Numbered from the stretch's first letter, positions 1 through 7,541 are shown. The stretch: 29,661 nucleotides of DNA from JAZKSG01 sp036626215 (GCA_036626215.1 JAZKSG010000015.1:1-29661); one strand, 5' to 3'. The notes: generated by a model from the letters alone, not told the origin. Translations and numbers: made by a program.

Positions 1-168
1 AAAAAAAGAATTTTTTTATTCAAACCATTTAACAAGTTTTTTTCTGCAATCCATACAGAGATGCCATTCGTATGGTTTTCCCTTACCTGGCTCTAGATAA
101 TCACATCTGACGATGGTGTCAAACATTTCTTTGTATTTTTTACCGCATTTATCACATTTTACTTCCAA
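1..168 (-). CDS. Small zinc-ribbon protein, 3' end outside window (partial)
   Basis: Reading leftward from a TTG at 168-166 there is an open frame of 56 codons that runs off the left edge. It encodes two CxxC knuckles (CDKC at residues 5-8 and CMDC about 40 residues later) separated by basic and aromatic residues, as in small zinc-ribbon proteins. A GGTGA element lies about 8 bases upstream of the TTG, which supports this start and a real gene. The poly-Lys/Ile/Phe tail at the window edge suggests the C-terminus is near. The function is unknown. A nucleic-acid-binding or protein-interaction role is typical of such ribbons but is only a guess here. Its start faces away from the oxidoreductase operon, so the two share a divergent spacer. 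Confidence 0.6.
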
Positions 169-265
169 GAAATAACTTCACCCACAAACTTTTTTTGAAT
201 CTGGATTATTTTTTCTCTAAATAAAAATGTTCTGATTGTTATATTCGGTTAAAAAGATACAATAA

Positions 266-275
266 TTTTTAAATA
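266..275 (+). promoter_or_regulatory. TATA box of the oxidoreductase operon
   Basis: The run tttttaaata is a good archaeal TATA element. A transcription start about 25 bases downstream would fall near 298-300, on top of the TTG/TTG/ATG cluster at 293, 299 and 308. The first gene is therefore probably leaderless or nearly so, in keeping with the absence of a Shine-Dalgarno sequence. Confidence 0.5.
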
Positions 276-307
276 GACTTGGATAATATCTGTTGCCGTT
301 GTTAGTT

Positions 308-724
308 ATGAGGAAAGAAAAGATTCTACCGATTTTAGCGATCACGGTACTACTAATTGGGACTCTCTCTACTGTCTATGTGCATGCAACGCAGAGCTCA
401 GATGGAAACAACAGTGAAACTATAACTATCAACAAAGAAGAATATAATGTAGATGAAATTTTTTCGAAGATAAAACAAGAAACTATAAAGACGGATGATG
501 GAAATAAAACAGGGATACCTTTGGATGAAGTAATCAAATATACAGGTGTAAACTGTCCAGGTTGTCATAAATATATAATAAAAGCAAGTGACTCCTATCA
601 ACAAACAGTTGAATGGAAAAACATGAAAAACGGGGTTTTATCAAAAGAAGATATGCGTGTTTATTTTCCGAATCTTGCTCATTCTTTTTGGATTCGAAAT
701 GTAGTTGAAATAGAGGTGGAATAA
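308..724 (+). CDS. Secreted protein with CXXCH motif, weakly like a sulfite-oxidase-type pterin domain
   Basis: From the ATG at 308 the protein is 138 residues. A Sec-type signal or anchor spans about residues 5-26 and ends in a VHA cleavage-like site, so the body is outside the membrane. The remainder has a Val/Ile-rich start, a GIPLDEVIKYTGV stretch and an ending FPNLAHSFWIRNVVEIEV. This is reminiscent of small Oxidored_molyb (SUOX-fold) domains, but the canonical cofactor cysteine context is not visible, so that link is weak. Residues 83-87 read CPGCH, which fits a c-type haem site or a redox CxxC pair. It leads the oxidoreductase operon and ends 6 bases before the membrane protein gene. 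Alternative TTG starts at 293 and 299 are possible, and 299 would suit a leaderless transcript. An extracytoplasmic electron-transfer or maturation role is inference. Confidence 0.6.
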   Translation: MRKEKILPILAITVLLIGTLSTVYVHATQSSDGNNSETITINKEEYNVDEIFSKIKQETIKTDDGNKTGIPLDEVIKYTGVNCPGCHKYIIKASDSYQQTVEWKNMKNGVLSKEDMRVYFPNLAHSFWIRNVVEIEVE

Positions 725-730
725 AACAAG

Positions 731-1381
731 ATGATGAAGAATGATAATAAAAAGGTTTTAGCAGGTATAATTTTATTTGGCTCTCTGTGGGGTTTTTCAG
801 AAAGCATTATAGGTTCAGCTTTAAAAACTGCTGAACTACCTTATGGGATGCTTATGACTGGTGTTTTTGCAATTCCTTTGCTTATACTCAGCCGGATTTT
901 GTATAGAAAACCTGGAGCTCAGACTGGAATCGGAATGGTTGCCGGAGGACTATCCTTTTTCAACCCATGGATTGGATGCTCGATATGTTCAGCTATAGCT
1001 ATAGCTGCGGAAGGCATGATATTTGAAATATTGATATCGAAAACTTCTTTTGACTTGTCGGATTTAAATTTGACATCCAAAGCTAGTTTAGGTATAACAG
1101 CTGCCTTCTGTATATATGTTGGAGGCTATATTGTAACTCAGTTTTTAACACCTTTAACCTACGGTGGTTTTTATCTAAGTAATCTAATATCTTTCATCCC
1201 TAACATACTTTCTAAGGGTCTTCCAGTTGCATTAATAGGAGGAGTTACAGCTCCAGTAGCTCTCTCAGTGAAAAAACTTGATATTACGATAAAAGATAGA
1301 GTTTATTATCCAACTACGCTTTCTGTTTCGGCTATCTGTTGGATAACAGTGTTAACCAGCTGGTTTTTAGTTGCTGCATAA
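731..1381 (+). CDS. Polytopic membrane protein of the oxidoreductase operon
   Basis: This 216-residue protein is almost wholly hydrophobic, with about six membrane helices separated by short loops, and begins with a GSLWGFSESIIGS stretch after a short basic N-terminus. A GGSLSF-like loop followed by CSICS lies near residues 76-88. The size and topology resemble small-molecule uptake proteins such as ECF-transporter S components, but I cannot assign a substrate. Placement between a secreted CXXCH protein and a ferredoxin plus oxidoreductase suggests a role in cofactor or metal supply, or in membrane attachment of the complex. Both ideas are inference. The start ATG at 731 is preceded by GAGGTGG within the end of the upstream gene, consistent with translational coupling. 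Confidence 0.65.
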   Translation: MMKNDNKKVLAGIILFGSLWGFSESIIGSALKTAELPYGMLMTGVFAIPLLILSRILYRKPGAQTGIGMVAGGLSFFNPWIGCSICSAIAIAAEGMIFEILISKTSFDLSDLNLTSKASLGITAAFCIYVGGYIVTQFLTPLTYGGFYLSNLISFIPNILSKGLPVALIGGVTAPVALSVKKLDITIKDRVYYPTTLSVSAICWITVLTSWFLVAA

Positions 1382-1414
1382 AAAAATGTTTTTGTAATTT
1401 TTGGGAGGAAACTA

Positions 1415-1876
1415 ATGAAAAAACAAGAAGAAAAAAATACTGTGAAAGTTTTAAAGTTTCATCCAGAAAAATGTATAGGCTGCCGAGAATGTGAGAAAGC
1501 CTGCTCTCAAATCCATTTTAAAACAGAGGAGGGTGGAGACAAATCTGCTATAAGGATAACAGAAAAAGAAGCTGGCGGCTATGAGATGAGTGTCTGTGAT
1601 CAACGAGGGCTATGTATAGACATATGTCCCGTTGGAGCGTTGTACCGCAAAAAAAACGGTGTTGTATGGCTGGATGAAGAAAAATGTGTAGGCTGTCAGA
1701 TGTGCGTTGGTTTCTGTCCTATTGGATCCATGAGGAAAACGGAGGTACGTATAGAGCCTTTTAAATGTATATCATGTGGAGCATGTGTACGTGCATGTCC
1801 ACAGGATGCACTCGAGCTTGTTGACAAAAAAATAGATGAAGTTAAAGAAGTAGTTTATCATAAATTTGGAGACTAA
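1415..1876 (+). CDS. Polyferredoxin partner subunit of the aldehyde oxidoreductase
   Basis: The protein has 153 residues with four iron-sulfur sites. Site I is C20-C23-C26-C30, site III C91-C94-C97-C101 and site IV C118-C121-C124-C128, all in the CxxCxxCxxxC pattern. Site II reads CDQRGLCIDICP, giving C61, C67 and C71, with Arg64 where the second cysteine of CxxCxxCxxxC is expected. The fold is that of HycB/AorB-type electron-transfer subunits, which pass electrons between tungsten or molybdenum enzymes and ferredoxin or other acceptors. It lies 3 bases before the large oxidoreductase gene, the usual arrangement for WOR5/AorAB-type enzymes. GGGAGG precedes the ATG at 1415. It has no signal peptide, so it is cytoplasmic. 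The missing ligand could make site II a 3Fe cluster or leave it non-cysteine ligated. Confidence 0.85.
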   Translation: MKKQEEKNTVKVLKFHPEKCIGCRECEKACSQIHFKTEEGGDKSAIRITEKEAGGYEMSVCDQRGLCIDICPVGALYRKKNGVVWLDEEKCVGCQMCVGFCPIGSMRKTEVRIEPFKCISCGACVRACPQDALELVDKKIDEVKEVVYHKFGD

Positions 1877-1879
1877 ATT

Positions 1880-4204
1880 ATGGTTCAAGGTCAAATTCCA
1901 ATTGAAGAATATGAAGCGGGGAACACCAGACATGAGTGGGATATCGAAAAACTTAGATCAAAACACAAACAGCTACATCAGTATAGTTATCAAAAAGGAG
2001 AGATAGAAAAAGGGTATACCAATCGCACATTGTATATAAATCTCTCTACTGGTGAAATCAAAGAGAAAAAAGTAACTGAAGATATGAAGAAAAAATTTAC
2101 AGGAGGGCGTGGTTTTGGTTTAAAACTCATGTGGGATTCTATAGAACCTACTACTCGGTGGGACAGTGAGGAAAACGAACTAGTAATTACTACTGGGCCG
2201 TTATGTGGAGTTACTCAATTTCCAGGTGCAGGGAAATCACTATGTTTAACGGTTTCACCCTCTACTGATATTATATGTGATAGCAATGTCGGCGGATTTT
2301 TTGGTCCTTTTCTAAAATTCACTGGTTTCGACGCATTGGAGATACAGGGTAAAGCAGAAGAAGATGTAGTGATAGTTATCGATGGTGAAAAAGGGGAAAT
2401 AAAAATAGAAACTGCCCCTGGGGAAGAAAACAACTCTCATCTTCTTGCAGGGCAACTAACATATATGTATGCATCAGAAGATAGTGAAAAAGCACGTCAG
2501 AAGATTTCTGTTGTCTCAGCTGGTGAAGGCTCTGAAAACAGCTATTGGGGTTGTATGAATTTTTCTTTCTATGATATGCGTCGTAAAGTCCCTCGTATGA
2601 AACAAGCAGGGCGAGGAGGACTAGGAACAGTTCTCCGTGACAAAAACATCAAGGCAGTAGTAGCTAAAGTAGAAGATGTTGATGGTACAGCTAACAATCC
2701 TGCTGATCCTCATAGACTCGCTGAAATAGGGACAAAAATCCATAAAGAAATCCGTGAATATGACCGTAGTCAATGTAACATGCGTACTGTGGGAACGAGT
2801 CATCTGGTAAACATTATGGATGACTACGATTTATTACCCTGCGAGAACTACCGTTTCGGTAGTTTCCCCAAAGCATATAACCTATATCCTGATCAGTTTT
2901 ACAAACTTTTTACTCAGGTTATACCAGATGGATGCTGGCATGGATGCAGTCTAGCATGTGCAAAAACCGTAGATGCTTTTGAAGTAAAAACCGGTCCATA
3001 TAAAGGAGATAAAGTAACGGTTGATGGACCAGAATATGAGACTGTTGCGGCTGGTGCCAATATGAGTATCTGGGATCCACTCTGGATTCTTGAGTTCAAC
3101 TTTTACTGTGACACGTACGGTCTCGACACAATTTCTACAGGTACAGCAATAGCGTTTTATATGGAGATGTATGAAAACGAAGTTTTGAATAAAGAACGCT
3201 GCGATGGATTAGAGCTATGTTTTGGTAACGCTGAAGCAGTATTGGAACTAATGCATAGGACAGCATCTGGAGCAGAAGGAGAATTTGTAAACGTTGCAGC
3301 TAAAGGAATCCGACGTGTCAAAGATTGGCTTATAGAAAAAGGATGGGGTGAAAAAGAATACATTGAAGATGCTGGTATGGAGAGTAAAGGGTTAGAGTTT
3401 TCAGAATATGTCACCAAAGAATCACTTGCTCAACAAGGCGGATATGGTCTAACGTTAAAAGGACCTCAGCATGACGAAGCCTGGTTGATATTTATAGACC
3501 TCGTGAATCAACAGATACCTACCTTTAAAGACAAAGCAGAGGCATTACATTGGTTCCCAATGTGGCGTACCTGGTTCGGTCTTAACGGTCTTTGTAAACT
3601 ACCTTGGAATGATATAGAGCCGCCAGACAACGCTCAGACGGATGAACCAGAAAAAATACCTGGTCACGTACAAAACTATGTAGAGTTTCAAAACGCGGTA
3701 ACAGGCTGGAATGTAGATCGAGAAGAACTAATTTTGCAGAGCGAACGATGCTACAACTGGCAACGAGCGATGAACGTATGGCTAGGGCGAGGAAGAAGAA
3801 AAGACGACTGGATACCATACCGAGCTATGGGGCCAGTTACAGAGATGGAATACAACTCTAGAGAAGAGAGATATGACAAAAAACTAGTTGAAAATCTTGA
3901 TTTAGCAGAAGACGAAGTCGAAAAACTAAACATAAATGAAAAAATTAAGCTTCTATATGACTACCGTCAAGATCAATATCAAAAGCTTACTGATGCAGTA
4001 TACTATCGCCGTGGTTGGACACCTAACGGCGTGCCAACACCACAAAAAATGAAACAACTAGGCTTTGATGACCCAGAAATGATGGAGATGCTACAGCAAA
4101 AAATCGATGAAGACGAAAAAGCAGGTTTAAACGAATGGGGTGGAAACTATGAAGACGGTGAAAAATCACCCACTACAGATATGAAATACTGGGAAAAATG
4201 GTAA
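1880..4204 (+). CDS. aor: Aldehyde:ferredoxin oxidoreductase family tungstoenzyme, long form
   Basis: The 774-residue protein carries the AOR signature. The N-terminal pterin-binding domain starts at about residue 48 (NRTLYINLSTGEI), followed by TGGRGFGLKLMWD and FPGAGKS. The cluster ligands appear as C352-x3-C356-x3-C360 and C572 in GLNGLCKLPW. The C-terminus has the usual GWTPNGVPTPQKMKQLGF block. Family members bind a tungsten (rarely molybdenum) bis-pterin plus one 4Fe-4S cluster and oxidise aldehydes to acids, or run the reverse with low-potential ferredoxin; some relatives reduce aromatic acyl-CoAs. It is longer than the roughly 600-residue classical enzymes: there is a charged extension of about 47 residues before the first domain, plus internal and C-terminal additions. 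The first cysteine spacing is x3 rather than the usual x2. The gene follows its polyferredoxin by 3 bases and overlaps the ThiF-like gene by 7 bases. The substrate cannot be read from sequence. Confidence 0.9.
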   Translation: MVQGQIPIEEYEAGNTRHEWDIEKLRSKHKQLHQYSYQKGEIEKGYTNRTLYINLSTGEIKEKKVTEDMKKKFTGGRGFGLKLMWDSIEPTTRWDSEENELVITTGPLCGVTQFPGAGKSLCLTVSPSTDIICDSNVGGFFGPFLKFTGFDALEIQGKAEEDVVIVIDGEKGEIKIETAPGEENNSHLLAGQLTYMYASEDSEKARQKISVVSAGEGSENSYWGCMNFSFYDMRRKVPRMKQAGRGGLGTVLRDKNIKAVVAKVEDVDGTANNPADPHRLAEIGTKIHKEIREYDRSQCNMRTVGTSHLVNIMDDYDLLPCENYRFGSFPKAYNLYPDQFYKLFTQVIPDGCWHGCSLACAKTVDAFEVKTGPYKGDKVTVDGPEYETVAAGANMSIWDPLWILEFNFYCDTYGLDTISTGTAIAFYMEMYENEVLNKERCDGLELCFGNAEAVLELMHRTASGAEGEFVNVAAKGIRRVKDWLIEKGWGEKEYIEDAGMESKGLEFSEYVTKESLAQQGGYGLTLKGPQHDEAWLIFIDLVNQQIPTFKDKAEALHWFPMWRTWFGLNGLCKLPWNDIEPPDNAQTDEPEKIPGHVQNYVEFQNAVTGWNVDREELILQSERCYNWQRAMNVWLGRGRRKDDWIPYRAMGPVTEMEYNSREERYDKKLVENLDLAEDEVEKLNINEKIKLLYDYRQDQYQKLTDAVYYRRGWTPNGVPTPQKMKQLGFDDPEMMEMLQQKIDEDEKAGLNEWGGNYEDGEKSPTTDMKYWEKW

Positions 4205-4806
4205 AAAAAGATAAAAAACAAAAAAATCGGGTTTTGAAACAAAAATTAAAGCAGATTAGTGTAGGCATCGCCGGTTTAGGAGGACTTGGATCCAACGTAG
4301 CAGTAGCTTTAGCAAGGGAAGGAATAGGTAAACTTGTTCTAGTAGATTTTGACAAAATCGAAAAAAGTAATCTAAATCGTCAATACTATTTTTTAGACCA
4401 AATAGGAAAACTTAAAACCGAGGTTTTAAAAGAAAACATCCAAAGGATTAATCCGAATGTAGAACTCCAAGTTTTTAATCAAAAACTTGAGAAAGGCTCA
4501 ATGGAAACATTGTTCAAAGATGTTGATATAGTAGTTGAAGCTTTGGACAAGGCTGAAATCAAAACTGATTTTATAGAGGAGATAATGTTGAAGCTGCCGG
4601 GAAAACCGTTGGTGGCAGCGTCAGGTGTAGCAGGAGTTGGAAAATCAGATAGGATTCATACTAAAAAAACTGGTAATCTATATATGGTGTATGATGAACA
4701 TGCTGAGTCTAGTGAAGAAGATTTATTAATAGGAGCCAGGGTGGGTTTAATAGCTAATTGGCAGGCTAATATTGTTTTAGAGTTGATTATGGAGGAAAAA
4801 GTTTGA
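4198..4806 (+). CDS. ThiF/MoeB-like E1 enzyme for a sulfur-carrier protein, cysteine-free
   Basis: The 202-residue protein has the E1 Rossmann nucleotide site GIAGLGGLGSNVA, then LVDFDKIEKSNLNRQYYF with the Asp and Asn-Arg residues used in ATP binding, followed by KTEVLKENIQRINPN. Such enzymes adenylate the C-terminal Gly-Gly of ThiS or MoaD so that sulfur can be loaded for thiamine or molybdopterin/tungstopterin synthesis. The length and layout fit the short ThiF family 2 rather than full MoeB. The protein contains no cysteine at all, so it lacks the zinc CxxC pairs and the catalytic cysteine of classical ThiF/MoeB. It overlaps the oxidoreductase stop by 7 bases and the ThiS-like start by 4 bases, so coupled translation is likely. 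A role in maturing the neighbouring oxidoreductase cofactor is inference from context. Confidence 0.85.
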   Translation: MVKKDKKQKNRVLKQKLKQISVGIAGLGGLGSNVAVALAREGIGKLVLVDFDKIEKSNLNRQYYFLDQIGKLKTEVLKENIQRINPNVELQVFNQKLEKGSMETLFKDVDIVVEALDKAEIKTDFIEEIMLKLPGKPLVAASGVAGVGKSDRIHTKKTGNLYMVYDEHAESSEEDLLIGARVGLIANWQANIVLELIMEEKV

Positions 4807-5003
4807 GTATCACTGTCAACAACAAAAAGTTAGAGTGGAAAGAAGATGAGACTGTTAAACAACTCCTTAAAAGGATGGATTACAGTTTTCCATTGGTGAT
4901 AGTGAAAATAAATGGAGAGATAATTCCTCGTAAAAAATTTTCAGAAACCATTATACCAGACAACTCAAAGGTTGATGTTCTACATATGACCAGCGGCGGA
5001 TAA
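4803..5003 (+). CDS. ThiS/MoaD-like sulfur carrier protein
   Basis: A 66-residue beta-grasp protein ending in the diagnostic SGG. The internal pattern fits ThiS/MoaD: an early ITVNN strand, ETVKQLLKRM helix, a VVIVKINGEIIPR-type strand and VDVLHMTSGG at the end. The terminal glycine would be adenylated by the overlapping ThiF-like protein and then thiocarboxylated. The start is TTG at 4803, with GGAGG about 8 bases upstream inside the ThiF-like gene and a 4-base overlap of start and stop. As the last gene of the operon it probably supplies sulfur for the tungsten or molybdenum pterin of the oxidoreductase. A thiamine role cannot be excluded, but no thiamine genes are nearby. Confidence 0.85.
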   Translation: MSITVNNKKLEWKEDETVKQLLKRMDYSFPLVIVKINGEIIPRKKFSETIIPDNSKVDVLHMTSGG

Positions 5004-5028
5004 AAAAGACACTCTGGTTAAAAAATTT

Positions 5029-5955
5029 TTAGATAAAAACTGTGGAGTTAAAAATAGTTAAAAATGAAAAACTAAAAGCAAAAAAGAAATAAGTTATATA
5101 CATAGCAGCCCAACTACAATTATTCTCAAGAGAACCCACTTTTTTAACATCCCTCTTAATCATAAGATAACAAATAAAGATTGAAGGAACAACAAAAAGA
5201 GTCAAAGGCCAAAGATAACTCTCAACAGCTCCAGTCTTAACCAAAAGCAACAACATAACAAAAGGGGTAAACATAAAAGGCATCACAATAAAAGCAGACT
5301 CTTTAACCCCATACGTATTTATTAAAGTATCTACACCAGTTTTTTTATCTGCATCACAATCATGTATATCTTTTGTTATAGAACCGCCGAATAAGAAAAA
5401 CATTGCAACTAAACCTATAGTTAAAGGAATATGGTTAAATGGGTTTCCAAAAATGCTCCAGGAGGCAAGTACACCGAACAAACCTCTTGGTACGGCAATC
5501 CATATTTGATTCAGAAAAAGACGGGATTTACAACGTGGAGGTACGGAATAAGTAATCGTAAAAAATATAATCATTCCTACAAAAAAAGCAAATAAAAAAT
5601 CTATAAAAAACGAAATAAAAACAGCGGAACTATACATAACAGCAGAAACCATCAAAGCAGATTTTTTGGAGATCACGCCTTTAACCAAAGGTCTATACGG
5701 TTTAGAAATTCTGTCAGATTCAACATCTGCCACCTGGTTCAAAGCATTTGAAGCACCGTTTATCAACGCAAGTGAAATACTTGCTGGCAAAACAACATAA
5801 AACAAAGTTAAAACTATATCGCCACCTATATTATTATAAAAAAAACTTGCAAACATTATACAGCTCGAAACTATAACTGGTGCAAGTAGAGTAAAAGGAC
5901 GTATGAGATGAAGAAAACCACCGATTTTTTCCTTATTGAAACAATCAACAGACAT
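5029..5955 (-). CDS. UbiA-family prenyltransferase
   Basis: The 308-residue polytopic membrane protein has the two Asp-rich motifs of the UbiA superfamily: N73-x3-D77-x3-D81 (NQVADVESD) followed by KPYRPLVKG, and D196-x2-D199-x-D201-x-D203 (DIHDCDAD) followed by KKTGVDTL. These bind Mg and the prenyl diphosphate. About eight to nine membrane helices are visible. Archaeal members include digeranylgeranylglyceryl phosphate synthase for membrane lipids and enzymes of quinone or haem pathways; I cannot decide between them from sequence. The first motif departs from the common NDxxDxxxD by having Gln after Asn. It is divergent from a second UbiA gene, so both may work in lipid or isoprenoid metabolism, and convergent with the oxidoreductase operon 25 bases away. 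Confidence 0.85.
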   Translation of the reverse strand: MSVDCFNKEKIGGFLHLIRPFTLLAPVIVSSCIMFASFFYNNIGGDIVLTLFYVVLPASISLALINGASNALNQVADVESDRISKPYRPLVKGVISKKSALMVSAVMYSSAVFISFFIDFLFAFFVGMIIFFTITYSVPPRCKSRLFLNQIWIAVPRGLFGVLASWSIFGNPFNHIPLTIGLVAMFFLFGGSITKDIHDCDADKKTGVDTLINTYGVKESAFIVMPFMFTPFVMLLLLVKTGAVESYLWPLTLFVVPSIFICYLMIKRDVKKVGSLENNCSWAAMYITYFFFAFSFSFLTIFNSTVFI

Positions 5956-5996
5956 GAATCCTATAAATCCCCAATAAAAGATATTCTATATTTTTT

Positions 5997-6006
5997 AAAA
6001 TATAAA
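5997..6006 (-). promoter_or_regulatory. TATA box of the minus-strand UbiA gene
   Basis: On the minus strand the element reads tttatatttt, about 42-51 bases upstream of the ATG at 5955. This leaves room for a leader of roughly 15-20 bases after a start about 25 bases downstream. The 178-base divergent spacer to the plus-strand UbiA gene carries both promoters. Confidence 0.4.
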
Positions 6007-6056
6007 TGTTGTTTAACATCTGTTGTCAGAAAAAAACAAAAATAATCATTTCGTTG

Positions 6057-6066
6057 TTTTTATAAA
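6057..6066 (+). promoter_or_regulatory. TATA box of the plus-strand UbiA gene
   Basis: The element tttttataaa lies about 70 bases before the TTG start at 6134. A transcript starting near 6091 would have a leader of about 43 bases that includes the complete start of a 14-codon upstream frame at 6102. Confidence 0.4.
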
Positions 6067-6101
6067 CTAAAAAGAGATAGAGGAAAAGAGTCATAAAGAG
6101 A

Positions 6102-6146
6102 ATGGAAACTTTGAATCCTGGTGTTGATATAGATTGGGTAAAATAG
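6102..6146 (+). other. Upstream ORF of 14 codons overlapping the UbiA start
   Basis: ATG at 6102 opens a short frame ending at TAG 6144-6146. It overlaps the TTG start of the UbiA gene by 13 bases in a different frame. It could be a leader peptide that couples translation to the UbiA gene, or the true N-terminus displaced by one missing base, since inserting a single G in the GGG at 6136-6138 would fuse both frames. Chance cannot be excluded for so short a frame. Confidence 0.25.
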
Positions 6147-7150
6147 TTGAATATCTTAAACTTTCGCGTTCATTCAACGCTCTTCTAACAGGTGTCTCAC
6201 CGGTTATGGGGGCTATAGCTATGAAACAATTCAACATGTTTTATTTGCTTATATTGTTTTTAATAGGTTTTTTTGGACATACTTATGGTTTTGTACTTAA
6301 TGACATATTGGATTACAAAATTGATAAATCTTCAAAAGAAATTAGTGATAGACCGCTGATTAGTGGAACAATTTCTATAAGAAACGCATGGATTTTTGCA
6401 ACAATTTCTATAGTGATATCTCTCCTGCTTTCGTTTTACATAGCATATAAATCTGGTTTATATTTTCCAATAATTTTGCTTGCTCTTTCTGCGTTATTTA
6501 TCACTATATATAACCTTATAAGCAAGAAATTCCCCTGTATGGATTTTTTTGTAGCTTTTGGAGTATTTTTCTTGATTTTATATGGTGCACAAACTACAAC
6601 GAAAGTATTTCTCAATATTTCTTTACTTGCATGGATTGTATGTATTTTGGGGTTTCTACAGGTTCTATATATGCAGTTTATATCAGGAGGATTAAAAGAC
6701 ATTGAAAACGATTATATCTCTGGGGCAAAAACTCTTGCAGTAAAAATGAATGTACGGATAAAAAACGGAAAACTTATTATTCCAAATGGTTTTAAAATCC
6801 TTGCGTACAGTCTACAGATAATAGATTTATTCGTAGTTTTTATCCCATTTTTTATAATATGGAATATTAAAAAACTCACAAACTTACAATATTTTCAGTT
6901 TATAATCTTAGCGCTGATAGCGGTTTCAATGATTTATCTTTCGTATAAACTGCTTTCATTAAAAGAATTCGGGCGAGATAAAGCACGTATGTTAATCGGG
7001 AGTCATTATATGATCCACTTTGCTCTTGTACCTATAATGCTCATGACTTTGACGCCATGGGCAGGGTTTATCGTTTTCCTGCCAGCAGTTGGTTATATAC
7101 TCTCTAACATAGTGATCCATGGGACGATTCTAAAACCTAAAACCATGTAA
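6134..7150 (+). CDS. UbiA-family prenyltransferase (second copy, divergent type)
   Basis: The 338-residue integral membrane protein begins KIVEYLKLSRSFNALLTG, a typical UbiA N-terminus with the Arg/Asn positions near the first helix. Motif one is N56-D57-x2-D60-x3-D64 (NDILDYKID) followed by DRPLISG. Motif two is D189-x-E191-x-D193 (KDIENDYISGAKTLAV). Eight or nine hydrophobic segments follow the usual pattern. It is clearly different from the minus-strand copy, so the pair are paralogues or distinct enzymes rather than a recent duplication. Candidate roles are archaeal ether-lipid or isoprenoid quinone prenylation. The TTG start at 6134 is chosen because the conserved N-terminus begins there; a weak GGTG sits about 11 bases upstream. 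See the upstream ORF at 6102 for an alternative. Confidence 0.8.
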   Translation: MGKIVEYLKLSRSFNALLTGVSPVMGAIAMKQFNMFYLLILFLIGFFGHTYGFVLNDILDYKIDKSSKEISDRPLISGTISIRNAWIFATISIVISLLLSFYIAYKSGLYFPIILLALSALFITIYNLISKKFPCMDFFVAFGVFFLILYGAQTTTKVFLNISLLAWIVCILGFLQVLYMQFISGGLKDIENDYISGAKTLAVKMNVRIKNGKLIIPNGFKILAYSLQIIDLFVVFIPFFIIWNIKKLTNLQYFQFIILALIAVSMIYLSYKLLSLKEFGRDKARMLIGSHYMIHFALVPIMLMTLTPWAGFIVFLPAVGYILSNIVIHGTILKPKTM

Positions 7151-7199
7151 CATAGCAAAAAAAATTAATGAAAAGAGGATAAATGGAAGAGAGGTTTTT

Positions 7200-7496
7200 T
7201 TATGTTTTTTTCATGACTGTATGTAGCTCTTCTTGTTTCTCCTCACATATAAGTTCCACAGAAACTTTTTTAATCATTCTATCTGAAACAAGCAAAAAAT
7301 AATTTATAAGTAAACCCAAGGTGATTCCAAACAAGAGACCAGAGAGTAAACCAAGCAGGGTTTCAGAGAAAAGATATGCTAAAAATCCAGTGAAGATAAG
7401 ACTAAGACCAGAAACAATGAAAACGGATAACACCAGTTTCTTGTTTAGATATACCCCAACCTTTTCCACATTCAACTCTTTTCCGTCAATCTCCAT
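7200..7496 (-). CDS. Small protein with two membrane helices
   Basis: 98 residues with a charged N-terminal segment of about 20, two hydrophobic helices at roughly residues 21-45 and 47-70 joined by a short turn, then a charged tail of about 28 residues rich in Lys and Glu. I recognise no family. GGAGG lies 12-16 bases upstream of the ATG on the minus strand (7509-7513), and a TATA-like element lies further upstream, so this strand is preferred over the overlapping plus-strand frame. It stands alone between a UbiA gene and the thpR operon. Confidence 0.6.
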   Translation of the reverse strand: MEIDGKELNVEKVGVYLNKKLVLSVFIVSGLSLIFTGFLAYLFSETLLGLLSGLLFGITLGLLINYFLLVSDRMIKKVSVELICEEKQEELHTVMKKT

Positions 7497-7541
7497 AAAA
7501 TCTTTATTCCTCCAATTTCAGAGATGTAAATGGTTTAATAA

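Noticed and set aside
308..724. Calling the first gene a cytochrome c
   Set aside because: One CPGCH motif alone does not establish haem binding; no distal ligand or cytochrome fold is visible.
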